From: Pectobacterium polonicum
GTDB lineage: Bacteria > Pseudomonadota > Gammaproteobacteria > Enterobacterales > Enterobacteriaceae
NCBI RefSeq assembly: GCF_005497185.1
Contig: NZ_RJTN01000020.1
Span: 26,552-90,551 of the forward strand
Length of the DNA stretch: 64,000 nt
Direction of reading: 5' to 3'
Every line of letters begins with the position of its first letter. Position 1 is the first letter of the stretch. Position numbers and translations under genes: made by a program. This document shows positions 13,271-21,025 of the stretch, in pieces. The notes beneath the pieces are model-generated. The model had not been told where the DNA came from, did no database searches, and saw only the letters and a list, made by a program, of their open reading frames with translations.

Positions 13271-13894
13271 GTGGAAACGAAAAAGGTATATGCCGCGATC
13301 TGCGCGGTGGCTGAGGAAATGGCAACACAGGGAATCAGCAAGAGTAGAGAGAACCGCCAGCAGGGATTTATGTTTCGCGGCATTGATCAGGTTTACAACG
13401 CATTAGCTCCTGTTCTAGCAAAGCATAAATTAGTCATCCTGCCAAGAATCACAGAGCGAACGGTAACAGAGCGTGTTACGAAAAGCGGCGGCACGCTGTT
13501 CTATGTTGTCATCAAGGCTGAGTTCGATTTCGCCAGCGCAGAGGATGGGAGTATACATACCGTGGCGACATATGGCGAGGCAATGGATAGCGGCGACAAG
13601 GCGACCAATAAGGCTATGTCGATCGCCTACAAATATGCCGCATTTCAGACGTTCTGCATCCCAACTGAAGAAACCGCAATAGACCCCGACGCAGAATGTC
13701 ATAACGTCGCGCCACGCAGCCCTGATGAAATATTGAAAGACTTCACAGCACTGGCGGGTGAATGTCAGTCGCTTGATGAGTTAAAGGGAATATATAAGCC
13801 TGCGTGGAATTCCCTTGCGTCATCAGCAGACCATCAAAATAAATGCGTCGAAGTTTTCAAAAATCGCGGCGCTGAACTCAACAAGGCGGCATAA
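13271..13894 (+). CDS. erf: ERF-family single-strand annealing recombinase
   Basis: A 207-aa P22 Erf-type protein anneals complementary single strands in phage recombination and genome circularisation. The core domain (residues 1-150) shows the family signatures FMFRGIDQVYNALAPVLAKH, YGEAMDSGDKATNKAMSIAYKYA and FCIPTEE. It starts with GTG 13271 after GAGGTGA and is followed without a gap by ssb, the usual pairing of annealase and SSB. Confidence 0.92.
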   Translation: METKKVYAAICAVAEEMATQGISKSRENRQQGFMFRGIDQVYNALAPVLAKHKLVILPRITERTVTERVTKSGGTLFYVVIKAEFDFASAEDGSIHTVATYGEAMDSGDKATNKAMSIAYKYAAFQTFCIPTEETAIDPDAECHNVAPRSPDEILKDFTALAGECQSLDELKGIYKPAWNSLASSADHQNKCVEVFKNRGAELNKAA

Positions 13895-14347
13895 ATGGCT
13901 AGTAAAGGCGTTAATAAAGTGATTCTTGTCGGAAATCTGGGTCAAGACCCAGAAGTCCGCTATATGCCGAATGGTGGTGCAGTTGCCAACATCACGCTGG
14001 CTACGTCGGAAAGCTGGCGTGACAAGCAAACCGGTGAGCAAAAAGAGAAGACCGAGTGGCACCGCGTGGTGCTGTTCGGCAAGCTGGCAGAAGTCGCGGG
14101 CGAATACCTGCGTAAAGGCTCTCAGGTTTACATTGAAGGCGCACTGCAAACCCGAAAATGGGCCGATCAGGCTGGCGTAGAGCGTTACACCACAGAAGTG
14201 GTTGTTAACGTCGGCGGCACCATGCAGATGTTGGGTGGGCGTCAGGTCGGCGGTGCACCAGAAGGCGGCAATACAGGTGGCGGTCAGCGGCAAGCGCCAC
14301 AGAATAATGAACCTCCAATGGATTTTGACGACGAGCCACCATTTTAG
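13895..14347 (+). CDS. ssb: Single-stranded DNA-binding protein
   Basis: A 150-aa SSB has an OB-fold at residues 1-110 ([52 protein letters not shown]), a Gly/Gln-rich linker and the conserved acidic tip MDFDDEPPF, which recruits partner proteins. It starts 1 nt after the erf stop and probably supports Erf and phage replication. High similarity to chromosomal SSB suggests capture from an enteric host. Confidence 0.95.
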   Translation: MASKGVNKVILVGNLGQDPEVRYMPNGGAVANITLATSESWRDKQTGEQKEKTEWHRVVLFGKLAEVAGEYLRKGSQVYIEGALQTRKWADQAGVERYTTEVVVNVGGTMQMLGGRQVGGAPEGGNTGGGQRQAPQNNEPPMDFDDEPPF

Positions 14348-14361
14348 AGGTGATAAATGAT

Positions 14362-14694
14362 ATGGCATATGATTATCTCGAAGAAATAGAGCAGATGAGA
14401 TTAAGCCGAATGTCTGAAAAGGATAAGGCTAGATATCTCAAGCATTCTGAAATAGTTAACGGCGCAATGAATGCTATTGAGTGCGCAGAAAAAGGAATAT
14501 CACACCCTCAAATAATTGATAGAGATAAATCAATTAATGATGCAATTGATAGAAAAATAAATGACATGAAATTAGCTGAAATACAGCGAGAAAGAATTAG
14601 CCAGCAACCAAAACAAAATATAGAAACAACTCAATCTGACCCATACGCATGGATGCGTGGAATTGGTCGTCAAGATAACTGGACGGGTGACTAA
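14362..14694 (+). CDS. Unknown phage protein (110 aa)
   Basis: ATG 14362 lies 7 nt after GAGGTGA and is preferred to the GTG at 14350. The 110-aa product is highly charged and helical, with coiled-coil-like stretches at residues 5-30 and 55-85, and ends YAWMRGIGRQDNWTGD. It is co-transcribed with ssb and its stop overlaps the following ATG. Function not recognised. Confidence 0.6.
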   Translation: MAYDYLEEIEQMRLSRMSEKDKARYLKHSEIVNGAMNAIECAEKGISHPQIIDRDKSINDAIDRKINDMKLAEIQRERISQQPKQNIETTQSDPYAWMRGIGRQDNWTGD

Positions 14695-14882
14695 TGAACA
14701 CAGCATATCTAACAGCAGCTAACCATGCCGCTGCATACGAACGCGCACACGATTTCACGCAGGCCAAAATGATGTGGCTCGCAGCATTGCGTCACGCCAA
14801 TACGAAAGATTCGGGCTGGTGCGAATTACGCGCTGAGTTTTGTGATAAATGGGTAAATAAAATTGAGGTGACAAATGGCTGA
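14694..14882 (+). CDS. ANR-family regulator-like protein (62 aa)
   Basis: A 62-aa helical protein has the pattern AANHAAAYERAHDFTQAKMM and then W...AL, WCELRAEFCDKW, resembling ANR-type small regulators that are widespread in phages and bind AraC-type or other DNA-binding partners. The ATG overlaps the previous stop (TAATG). Family assignment is from pattern memory. In prophages their targets are unknown. Confidence 0.55.
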   Translation: MNTAYLTAANHAAAYERAHDFTQAKMMWLAALRHANTKDSGWCELRAEFCDKWVNKIEVTNG

Positions 14883-15066
14883 CATTATCGACGCTGCAAA
14901 TGATTTAACCGATTTAAATATTCAGCACGCATTAGCTAACCGCCCTGCTCCCATGCAATTCACAGGAAAGTGCAAATACTGTAGCGAGACGATTGAAGTC
15001 GGTCATTTCTGCGATGAATATTGCAGAGAGGATTACGAGAAACTGGAGAAGAATAATCGTGGATAA
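14875..15066 (+). CDS. Small zinc-finger protein (63 aa)
   Basis: A 63-aa protein starts MADIIDAANDL, similar to TraR/DksA-type phage proteins, and has CKYC...CDEYC cysteines (residues 33-50) forming one likely zinc finger. It overlaps the genes on either side by 8 nt. TraR-like proteins bind RNA polymerase, but the characteristic coiled-coil tip is absent, so only a zinc-finger role is supported. Confidence 0.6.
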   Translation: MADIIDAANDLTDLNIQHALANRPAPMQFTGKCKYCSETIEVGHFCDEYCREDYEKLEKNNRG

Positions 15067-15637
15067 TAATTTATACGCAGAACGAGACATTATACAGCTT
15101 GATGTATCCGGTAATTTTTATTGCCAACATGTTCATCATATGACATCGGAGAGCCTGTACAGTAAATCAGACATCGCTGCTGAGCTTGGTTATCGCGATT
15201 TCTGCATATCGGAATTACAAAAAGACAATGAGACTCTCCGCGCAATGATGCGTGAGCTGGAAATTCAGCGCGATAAGTTCGACGCAATGCTAACAGAGGC
15301 GGTTCAGTCTCTGAAAGAAACAGAAAAGCAGCGGGATGGGCTGGCTTCGGAAAATGAATTGATGTTTAGGAGTTGCTCTGATTGGCCAGCGGAATATCAC
15401 CCTGAAAATGGTGCGAAAACAGAAGTAGAGCGTAGTGTTCTATTCCCAGCCACTGATAAGCGCATCCGTGAAATCATGGCAATAGCAATAGAAGAATTAG
15501 CCATATACCTAAATTTTGAATATCAGGCCTTGGTTTCACAAGGGCGAGTAGCTGAAGATGGCAAGGGTAATTACTCACATTATCTAGCGAATCGATGCGA
15601 GATGTACGCCAGCAAACTGCGCGGAGGTGGGGTGTGA
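15059..15637 (+). CDS. Coiled-coil phage protein (192 aa)
   Basis: GTG 15059, after GGAG and overlapping the zinc-finger stop, gives a 192-aa protein. The longer ATG-initiated frame from 14993 lies inside the zinc-finger gene and is less likely. Residues 50-105 form a strong coiled coil (ELQKDNETLRAMMRELEIQR). The region after residue 105 is predicted globular. Similar proteins are common in the left arm of lambdoids and are of unknown function. Confidence 0.6.
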   Translation: MDNNLYAERDIIQLDVSGNFYCQHVHHMTSESLYSKSDIAAELGYRDFCISELQKDNETLRAMMRELEIQRDKFDAMLTEAVQSLKETEKQRDGLASENELMFRSCSDWPAEYHPENGAKTEVERSVLFPATDKRIREIMAIAIEELAIYLNFEYQALVSQGRVAEDGKGNYSHYLANRCEMYASKLRGGGV

Positions 15638-15759
15638 GTGAGCGTGAATATTTCGTTCTGAGCGTAAAACATACCCAGCGGCATAGCCCCTACATCACGC
15701 TGTGGGGTGCAAACAATTCAGGCTATCGTGGCGCACCACGCAGTAAGGACGAAACATGA
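15634..15759 (+). CDS. Small protein (41 aa) coupled to the TGT-like gene
   Basis: GTG 15634 follows GGAGGTGGG, one of the best ribosome-binding sites in the region. The 41-aa frame ends with TGA overlapping the ATG of the next gene (ATGA). The peptide has beta-like pattern EYFVLSVKHT...YITLWG. It may mainly serve to couple translation. Not recognised. Confidence 0.5.
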   Translation: MSEREYFVLSVKHTQRHSPYITLWGANNSGYRGAPRSKDET

Positions 15760-16508
15760 TTCATTTCCACGGTGGGCCTATTACGCCAGATACGTGCGCA
15801 TTACGCGCCTGGCGTGGGCGACATGCGTTTATCAGCTTCGCAAATTCTGGACAGTTGGCGCTCGCGTCAGAAGTTTGTCAGTCGTTCGCATTGGATAACG
15901 GCGCGTTCTCATTTTGGACAAAACAGCGCGTCGTTGACTGGCATGAATATTACGAGTTTGTCGCAAAATGGGCTAATCATCCCCGGTTTTCATTCGCAAT
16001 TATCCCCGATGTGATCGGCGGAACAGCAGAGGAAAACGATGCACTAATCGCTGAATGGCCGCATGGGAAATTCATTGGCTGTCCGGTATGGCATATGAAC
16101 GAACCTGATGAACGGTTTATTCAGTTGTGTAATGAGTGGCCACGCGTTGCGATCGGCAGCATGGGTGAGTACGACGCTAAACGGCCACGTAAATGCGTCG
16201 CAAAACTGCGCGATTTGATACGCCACGTTGTTGATGAAAACGGCTATCCGGCCTGTAAACTGCACGGACTGCGGATGCTGAATAGAGATATTTTCCGTCA
16301 CATTCCACTGTCATCAGCTGACAGTACAAATGTAGCCAGAAATATCGGCATAGATAAATCGTGGAAGAGATCTGCATATGCCCCAGCATCGAAAGAAACC
16401 CGTACCAGTGTTTTAGTTGAGCGTATTGAATCAATGAACAGCGCCAGCGCGCTGCTGTGGGACGAGCATAGAGATCTTTTCACACCACAACTGGCATTTG
16501 AATTGTAA
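15756..16508 (+). CDS. TGT-like TIM-barrel protein, possible DpdA relative
   Basis: A 250-aa protein shows the strand-loop pattern of tRNA-guanine transglycosylases: LDNGAF at residues 46-51 resembles the SDSGGFQ Asp loop, IIPDV (82-86), PVWH (110-113), IGSMGEY (133-139), HGLRML (170-175), and SADST at 187-191 resembles the second catalytic Asp loop. In phages, TGT-fold DpdA proteins insert 7-deazaguanines into DNA. No preQ0 genes are visible nearby and the zinc motif of classical TGT is not evident, so substrate and activity are open. Start ATG 15756 is coupled to the previous gene. Confidence 0.6.
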   Translation: MIHFHGGPITPDTCALRAWRGRHAFISFANSGQLALASEVCQSFALDNGAFSFWTKQRVVDWHEYYEFVAKWANHPRFSFAIIPDVIGGTAEENDALIAEWPHGKFIGCPVWHMNEPDERFIQLCNEWPRVAIGSMGEYDAKRPRKCVAKLRDLIRHVVDENGYPACKLHGLRMLNRDIFRHIPLSSADSTNVARNIGIDKSWKRSAYAPASKETRTSVLVERIESMNSASALLWDEHRDLFTPQLAFEL

Positions 16509-16518
16509 GGGCTGAAAC

Positions 16519-17490
16519 ATGACAACTTTAACAAATGAAAGGCTGGAAGAAATCATCGAGCGACGCTCACCGTCTTTGAGATGGGAAGAAGCACCAGCAA
16601 TGGCATCTGAAATTCTATCACTCCGCGCGCAACTGGCAGAGCTGCGGGGGCAAGAGCCGGAGGCGACCGTACTTGATGGCGGTCGCCAAATGTCTGCACA
16701 TAACAAGAGTCTCGTTTTTCAAATTGTCGCGGAAAATGGAGCTAAATTCGTGCCGGGGGATAAGCTCTATACCCGCCCCGTTACACCAGCCGCAAGCCAG
16801 CCTTACACGGTGCCGGATGAGGCCACGCCCGAAAATATACCGGTGCTCTCTGGTGTGCTCGTTCCGCGCAACGGAGGATGGCACAAAATGGATGAAAGCG
16901 ACTGCCATATGGCTGTTGAAGTTTGGAACGCCTGCCGCGCCGCAATGCTCCAGAAAAACCATTCCGGTGACGTCACCAATAAGGATAACAACCATTCCGA
17001 GGATGGGCGCGGTATGGTCAACCATCCGGTAATTCCGGATGGTTCAGTGCCGGAAGCGCTTCGCATTATCGGCCAACAAATCAACACTCAGGACAACCGC
17101 ATAACTGACCAGCCTATGTTCGTCGTATTTCAGAAGCGTGAAATCATTGGTAGCGATGAACATTCACCAAGCCGCATTGTTTGGATTTGGGATGGCGAAG
17201 AGGTCAGCGAATTGCGAGCCAAGCGACTTGAAGCTTTGCATCATGGTTGCCGTGATACACGCGGCTATGATCGCTATGCGATGCAAGAGATTGATGAGTT
17301 TGTTACCGCCTGCTTTACCGAGAAGGGATGCAAAGATTACTTGAGCCTTAATGGGCATAACCTGCGGCAACCGTATATTTTTGCCTGCGGTTCATACCGC
17401 AACAATGAATATCAGACCGTGCGTAACTGGTTAAGCGCCGCCGCTCCGCAGCATAAGGGGGGAGTAGATGTCAGTAAGAATGTTAACTAG
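16519..17490 (+). CDS. Ea22-like left-arm protein (323 aa)
   Basis: The N-terminus (LTNERLEEIIERR..., AMASEILSLRAQLAELRGQEP) is the segment shared by many mosaic phage proteins of the Ea22/Eae type. The middle (residues 50-140) is the variable GRQMSAHNKSLVFQIVAENG and VWNACRAAM portion. The C-terminal third (190-323) is a separate domain with several aromatic and cysteine residues. Function of this family is unknown. It probably is a modular fusion generated by recombination. It overlaps the next gene by 23 nt. Confidence 0.65.
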   Translation: MTTLTNERLEEIIERRSPSLRWEEAPAMASEILSLRAQLAELRGQEPEATVLDGGRQMSAHNKSLVFQIVAENGAKFVPGDKLYTRPVTPAASQPYTVPDEATPENIPVLSGVLVPRNGGWHKMDESDCHMAVEVWNACRAAMLQKNHSGDVTNKDNNHSEDGRGMVNHPVIPDGSVPEALRIIGQQINTQDNRITDQPMFVVFQKREIIGSDEHSPSRIVWIWDGEEVSELRAKRLEALHHGCRDTRGYDRYAMQEIDEFVTACFTEKGCKDYLSLNGHNLRQPYIFACGSYRNNEYQTVRNWLSAAAPQHKGGVDVSKNVN

Positions 17491-17701
17491 AAAGCACCCA
17501 TGCAGAATATCGCCGAATGATGTTATTCAAGTATTTGGCGATTGGTATAGGGTGAGATATATAACTCGTCACAAAGGTACTTGCCTGTATTTGCAACCTG
17601 AAAGTGAGCCGCTTTCACCCTTCACTGAGAACGATGTATTAATCATATCGATTAATGACGATGCGGTCACAGGGATTGATGTTGAGGTGATAGATGCCTA
17701 A
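17468..17701 (+). CDS. Unknown phage protein (77 aa)
   Basis: ATG 17468 follows GGGGGAG. The 77-aa product is beta-rich (DVIQVFGDWYRVRYITRH, then CLYLQPESEPL) with the look of a small SH3-like or barrel domain and an acidic C-terminal half. Followed by a terminator 20 nt after the stop. Not recognised. Confidence 0.6.
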   Translation: MSVRMLTRKHPCRISPNDVIQVFGDWYRVRYITRHKGTCLYLQPESEPLSPFTENDVLIISINDDAVTGIDVEVIDA

Positions 17702-17721
17702 ATCCCCAGCAGAACAACCAG

Positions 17722-17741
17722 CCGCCCCGAGCGGTTTTTTT
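17722..17741 (+). terminator. Rho-independent terminator
   Basis: CCGC/GCGG stem with CCCGA loop and seven T immediately after the 77-aa gene. The stem is short but the T-run is long. Under N control it would be read through. Confidence 0.65.
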
Positions 17742-17764
17742 ACGCCTGAATTAAGGAGATGAGG

Positions 17765-18025
17765 ATGGAAATCAGCATCGGTGACAAATACGTCATCACA
17801 GCAGACCAGTACCAATATGTTTTGCAGGAGCGCAAGACAAAGAAAGACGGCAAGGATGCAGGCGGTGAGTATCTATCGACTATCGGCTATTACACGAAGC
17901 TGTCACAGCTCATTAGCCGCCTCTGCCACTTGGATGTGATGACGTCAGATGCGCAGACATTGCAGGCCGTAGAGCAGCGTATAGCGCGGTTATCGTTGGA
18001 AATTGAATCAGCATTTGGGAGATGA
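17765..18025 (+). CDS. Conserved small phage protein (86 aa)
   Basis: ATG 17765 lies 6 nt after AAGGAG, so the earlier in-frame ATG at 17759 is not used. The 86-aa protein starts MEISIGDKYVITADQYQYVL with a lysine-rich loop and a C-terminal helix (LQAVEQRIARLSLEIESAFG). This pattern recurs in enteric phages and prophages without known function. It ends overlapping the next ribosome-binding site. Confidence 0.65.
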   Translation: MEISIGDKYVITADQYQYVLQERKTKKDGKDAGGEYLSTIGYYTKLSQLISRLCHLDVMTSDAQTLQAVEQRIARLSLEIESAFGR

Positions 18026-18027
18026 GG

Positions 18028-18342
18028 ATGGGTAAGCATACACCGGGCCCGTGGTTTGTAAACGGGAAAGAGAGCATAAAAGTGACAGGTAATATGAATG
18101 TTATTCAAACCCACAGTAGTGATGGGCTTGGATATCATGTGGCTTATGCATCGGGATGGGTGGACGATAAGGAAACCGCAGAAGAGGCAAGGTGTAACGC
18201 AAATTTAATCGCCTCTGCACCGGATTTGCTTGAGGCGCTGGAGGGGATTATTGCCGATGAGGGTAGAGGGTGGGCTGCAATTAATCCTCCGCGCACCGAA
18301 GCGGCTAAAGCAGCAATCGCCAAGGCCAAAGGTGAATCATGA
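18028..18342 (+). CDS. Conserved phage protein with HTPGPW start (104 aa)
   Basis: The N-terminal MGKHTPGPWFVNG and the later ARCNANLIASAPDLLEALE are hallmarks of a very common phage family whose function is unknown. The start at ATG 18028 has GGGAG upstream. It overlaps the following ATG by 4 nt. Confidence 0.75.
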   Translation: MGKHTPGPWFVNGKESIKVTGNMNVIQTHSSDGLGYHVAYASGWVDDKETAEEARCNANLIASAPDLLEALEGIIADEGRGWAAINPPRTEAAKAAIAKAKGES

Positions 18343-18626
18343 AAATATCCTCATTAAAACCAGACGATATCGTCTGGTCTGTGTTACGTCGCAACATGGG
18401 CAATACAACGATTAAAAGCATTGATGTATTCAGCGTTAAAGTTTTCGAGGTGCACGAAAATTACGTCATCGCGTCATGGAACGGCAACCCACGGGAAAAA
18501 TTTAGAGAAAGGACAATATCAAAATGGCGCAGAAATAAACCCGTCACAATCCGACTGCCGCTTGGCAATTACAGATTGGCGACCCGAGAAGAAATTAAGA
18601 GCATGAAAGAGGCTGAAACCTCATGA
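18339..18626 (+). CDS. Unknown basic phage protein (95 aa)
   Basis: A 95-aa protein (ATG 18339, ATGA overlap with the previous stop) has a beta-rich first half (PDDIVWSVLRRNMGN, SVKVFEVHENYVIASWNG) and a basic second half (REKFRERTISKWRRNKP), suggesting nucleic-acid contact. Followed by a 20-codon frame (18623-18685) that mainly encodes a terminator. Not recognised. Confidence 0.6.
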   Translation: MKISSLKPDDIVWSVLRRNMGNTTIKSIDVFSVKVFEVHENYVIASWNGNPREKFRERTISKWRRNKPVTIRLPLGNYRLATREEIKSMKEAETS

Positions 18627-18658
18627 AGCGAACAACGCTAACAGCAAAGCTATTTCTG

Positions 18659-18681
18659 GCCGCTATCACAGCGGCTTTTTT
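18659..18681 (+). terminator. Rho-independent terminator
   Basis: GCCGCT/AGCGGC with a 5-nt loop and six T. It separates the left-arm accessory genes from the xis-int segment, so int expression needs N read-through or an internal promoter. Confidence 0.85.
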
Positions 18682-18711
18682 GTGATCTGTTTACACCATG
18701 TGCGTGACTGT

Positions 18712-18936
18712 ATGAATGCGGAAACAGAGAACGCTCTACGCAGCGTAGCTAAAACCTGTCGGTCTGAGATCATCGCTCAGACGAAAGACCAGCCGAAAAA
18801 AAACCACGATCCGATTATTACCCGCATTCTCGACCACCACGCAAAACGTATCACCGCCCTACCGCCGAATACATTCAGTGCGAAATTGTGGCTGAGTTAT
18901 TTCGTGCGTGTCGTTGATGCTGAAGCTAATAAGTGA
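18712..18936 (+). CDS. Unknown protein upstream of xis (74 aa)
   Basis: ATG 18712 gives a 74-aa basic, helical protein. A GTG at 18682 in the terminator tail would extend it but lacks a ribosome-binding site. Segments RSVAKTCRSEII and ITRILDHHAKRI are visible. It lies 6 nt before xis. No recognised function. Confidence 0.5.
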   Translation: MNAETENALRSVAKTCRSEIIAQTKDQPKKNHDPIITRILDHHAKRITALPPNTFSAKLWLSYFVRVVDAEANK

Positions 18937-18942
18937 GGAGTT

Positions 18943-19290
18943 ATGTCAGAAGAGGTTTTTACGAGAGAAGAAGCCGCGGCGTTTCTGAAAGTCGATAAGG
19001 GAACAATCAGTCAGTGGATACGATCTGGCAGGCTACAGGCGGCAAAAATAAACCCAGCCAAACCGAAAAGCCCATATCGAATTTTCAAATCGGACTGCAT
19101 TGCGGCGCTGAAAGGTCAGGTACACAATAGCAGCGTGAATGCGGTTGATGTGCATGAGGATAAAGTATGTCAATCAAACTACGGGGCGGAACGTGGCACT
19201 GCGACTTCGTTACGCCAGCAGGTGAGCGAGTTAGACGCTCTCTTGAGACAACGGACAAGAAGCAAGCGCAAGAACTTCATGATCGTCTAA
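18943..19290 (+). CDS. xis: Excisionase (MerR-type HTH)
   Basis: A 115-aa protein has an N-terminal winged HTH of the excisionase/AlpA type at residues 5-52 (TREEAAAFLKVDKGTISQWI, then SGRLQAAKI and a wing SPYRIFK). It would bend attP DNA to favour excision by Int. GAGGAG precedes ATG 18943. The C-terminal 41 residues are encoded over the start of int in another frame, an unusually long overlap of 124 nt. The low-complexity Arg/Lys tail may be unimportant. Confidence 0.75.
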   Translation: MSEEVFTREEAAAFLKVDKGTISQWIRSGRLQAAKINPAKPKSPYRIFKSDCIAALKGQVHNSSVNAVDVHEDKVCQSNYGAERGTATSLRQQVSELDALLRQRTRSKRKNFMIV

Positions 19291-20327
19291 AGGCGGAGAT
19301 GTGGAGGGTCTCTAAGCTCGACGAGGCGCCGAAAAAAACATTTAACGAGGCCTGTATTCGGTGGATACGAGAGAAGGCTGACAAAAAAAGCCTTGATGAT
19401 GACAAGAGCATTATCGGGTTTTGGTTAATGCATTTCGATGGACGCATTCTGTCAAGCATTAAGTCGGAGGCAATAATGGAGGCGGTTGACGGGATGGAAA
19501 ACCGCCGCCACCGATTGAACTGGGAAATGACAAGGGATAGGTGCAACAGGTTGGGCAAGCCAGCGCCAGAGTATACCCCAAAGTTGGCAACGAAGGGGAC
19601 GCGGACAAGGCACCTGGCCATCCTCCGCGCAATCCTAAATCTCGCCGTTACATGGGGATGGCTGGATAGGTCGCCGAAAATATCAACGCCGAGAATAAAA
19701 AATGGGCGCATACGCTGGCTAACTGATGATGAGTCAAAGCGGCTTTTCTCAGAGATAGCGCCGCACTTTTTCCCCATCGTGATGTTTGCTATATCAACAG
19801 GGCTACGCCGCTCTAATGTTACAGATTTAGAGTGGTCGCAGGTTGACATGGAAAGGAAAATGGCATGGATGCACCCAGACGAAACGAAAGCGGGCAACGC
19901 AATAGGCGTTCCGCTTAACGAAACGGCGTGCGGGATAATCAGGGCTCAGCAAGGCCAGCATAAGCGATGGGTTTTTGTTCACACCAAGGCTGCGTATCGC
20001 AGCGATGGAACAAAAACCCCCGCAATACGCAAGATGAGAACCGATAGTAATAAGGCATGGCAGGGGGCGCTAAGGCGTGCAGGCATTAGCAACTTCAGGT
20101 TCCATGATCTTAGGCACACTTGGGCAAGCTGGCTGGTTCAGTCAGGCGTCTCACTTCTTGCCCTCAAGGAGTTGGGCGGGTGGGAAACATTGGAAATGGT
20201 ACAGCGATACGCACATTTATCCGCTGGTCATCTCACAGAGCACGCGAGCAAAATTGACGCAATTCTAGAGCGTAATGGCACAAATATGGCACAAGATGAG
20301 AATGTGATTTACATGAAAGCTAGATAA
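19167..20327 (+). CDS. int: Tyrosine-recombinase integrase
   Basis: A 386-aa phage integrase has an arm-binding N-terminal domain (1-55), core-binding domain (58-165) and catalytic domain (180-355). The catalytic residues are visible: R214 in TGLRRSNV, K241 in ETKAG, H313 and R316 in HDLRHTW, W339 in LGGWE, and the nucleophile Y348 in RYAHLS. It ends 14 nt before the 3' end of thrW, where the attachment site must lie. The target and the prophage type match P22-like integrases. ATG 19167 has GAGGATAAAG upstream. Confidence 0.93.
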   Translation: MSIKLRGGTWHCDFVTPAGERVRRSLETTDKKQAQELHDRLKAEMWRVSKLDEAPKKTFNEACIRWIREKADKKSLDDDKSIIGFWLMHFDGRILSSIKSEAIMEAVDGMENRRHRLNWEMTRDRCNRLGKPAPEYTPKLATKGTRTRHLAILRAILNLAVTWGWLDRSPKISTPRIKNGRIRWLTDDESKRLFSEIAPHFFPIVMFAISTGLRRSNVTDLEWSQVDMERKMAWMHPDETKAGNAIGVPLNETACGIIRAQQGQHKRWVFVHTKAAYRSDGTKTPAIRKMRTDSNKAWQGALRRAGISNFRFHDLRHTWASWLVQSGVSLLALKELGGWETLEMVQRYAHLSAGHLTEHASKIDAILERNGTNMAQDENVIYMKAR

Positions 20328-20341
20328 GTTATTGAATTAAC

Positions 20342-20388
20342 TGGTGCCGATAATAGGAGTCGAACCTACGACCTTCGCATTACGAATG
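20342..20388. other. Predicted attachment-site core (att) in thrW
   Basis: The 3' portion of thrW, from the anticodon loop to CCA, adjoins int. P22-type phages use this same tRNA segment as a core of about 46 bp, so the intact tRNA end would be restored by the incoming phage copy. The partner site lies outside the window to the left and cannot be compared here, so the exact limits are inferred. Confidence 0.6.
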
Positions 20389-20417
20389 CGCTGCTCTACC
20401 AACTGAGCTATATCGGC
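20342..20417 (-). tRNA. thrW: tRNA-Thr (anticodon CGU)
   Basis: A 76-nt cloverleaf has a GCCGATA/TATCGGC acceptor stem with encoded CCA, D-loop AGTTGGTA, anticodon CGT in loop TTCGTAA, and T-loop GGTTCGACTCC. To my reading it equals E. coli thrW. It lies next to proA on the other side of an inserted oxidase gene and is the integration site of the prophage. Confidence 0.97.
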
Positions 20418-20462
20418 GTTGGGAATAGTCGGGCGAGAGCCTGACGTGAACTACGGGATGAC

Positions 20463-20491
20463 AAACTAGTGAAATCAGCATCTCAAGTCAA
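20463..20491 (-). promoter_or_regulatory. Probable thrW promoter
   Basis: Minus-strand TTGACT (20491-20486), a 17-nt spacer and TAGTTT (20468-20463) lie 46 nt before the tRNA. The -35 is good and the -10 weak. Confidence 0.45.
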
Positions 20492-21025
20492 GTGGCTGAC
20501 GTTCGCCTGCTGGTTTTATCATCGCTTGATGATAAATAAAGATTTTTTAATAATTAACCAAACTAATAAAGGCCAATTATATAACTTTCAGGCTTAACAC
20601 ATTAGGACTGCGTTAAACAAGATGCGTTATCGGCCACGTAGGATCACGATCGTTTTCAGGTCTTCAAGCCTGTATCTTGAGGAAGATCGGGTATATCGAA
20701 TAGAACGATTAGGTAGGATATAAATAGAAATAAAAAATTAACATTGATAAATAATAACTATTATTTATTACTCATCCCATTACAGCCTCACTTTAAAATT
20801 CATTTTTGCGTTATGTTTACTATTTGAGTGTCTTTAACTTTAATTAGTCATTAGGGCTTAAATACTCAGACGATAGAAAACATTATCGATTAAAAAAACC
20901 ATCGAACACTCTATTCATCTTTGGAGGTAAAAAACGCATTAACTAATGATAGAAAAAATAACCAACTCAAACAAACAATAGCAACTTAATTAATTCAAAT
21001 TAAAGTATTTAGGCATGGAGAATAT
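20492..21025. other. AT-rich intergenic region
   Basis: Between the thrW promoter and the multicopper oxidase there is a strongly AT-rich stretch with no open frame or RNA gene I can support. It must carry the promoter of the oxidase gene, but no convincing hexamer pair stands out. Only GGAGAATAT before ATG 21026 is clear. Confidence 0.5.

Noticed and set aside
13066..13314. 82-aa plus-strand open frame overlapping the gene before erf
   Set aside because: Different frame from the GTG 13008 gene, no ribosome-binding site, and its end intrudes into erf.
18623..18685. 20-codon frame after the 95-aa gene
   Set aside because: It is mostly the terminator hairpin and T-run. Coding value is doubtful though a coupled start (ATGA) exists.
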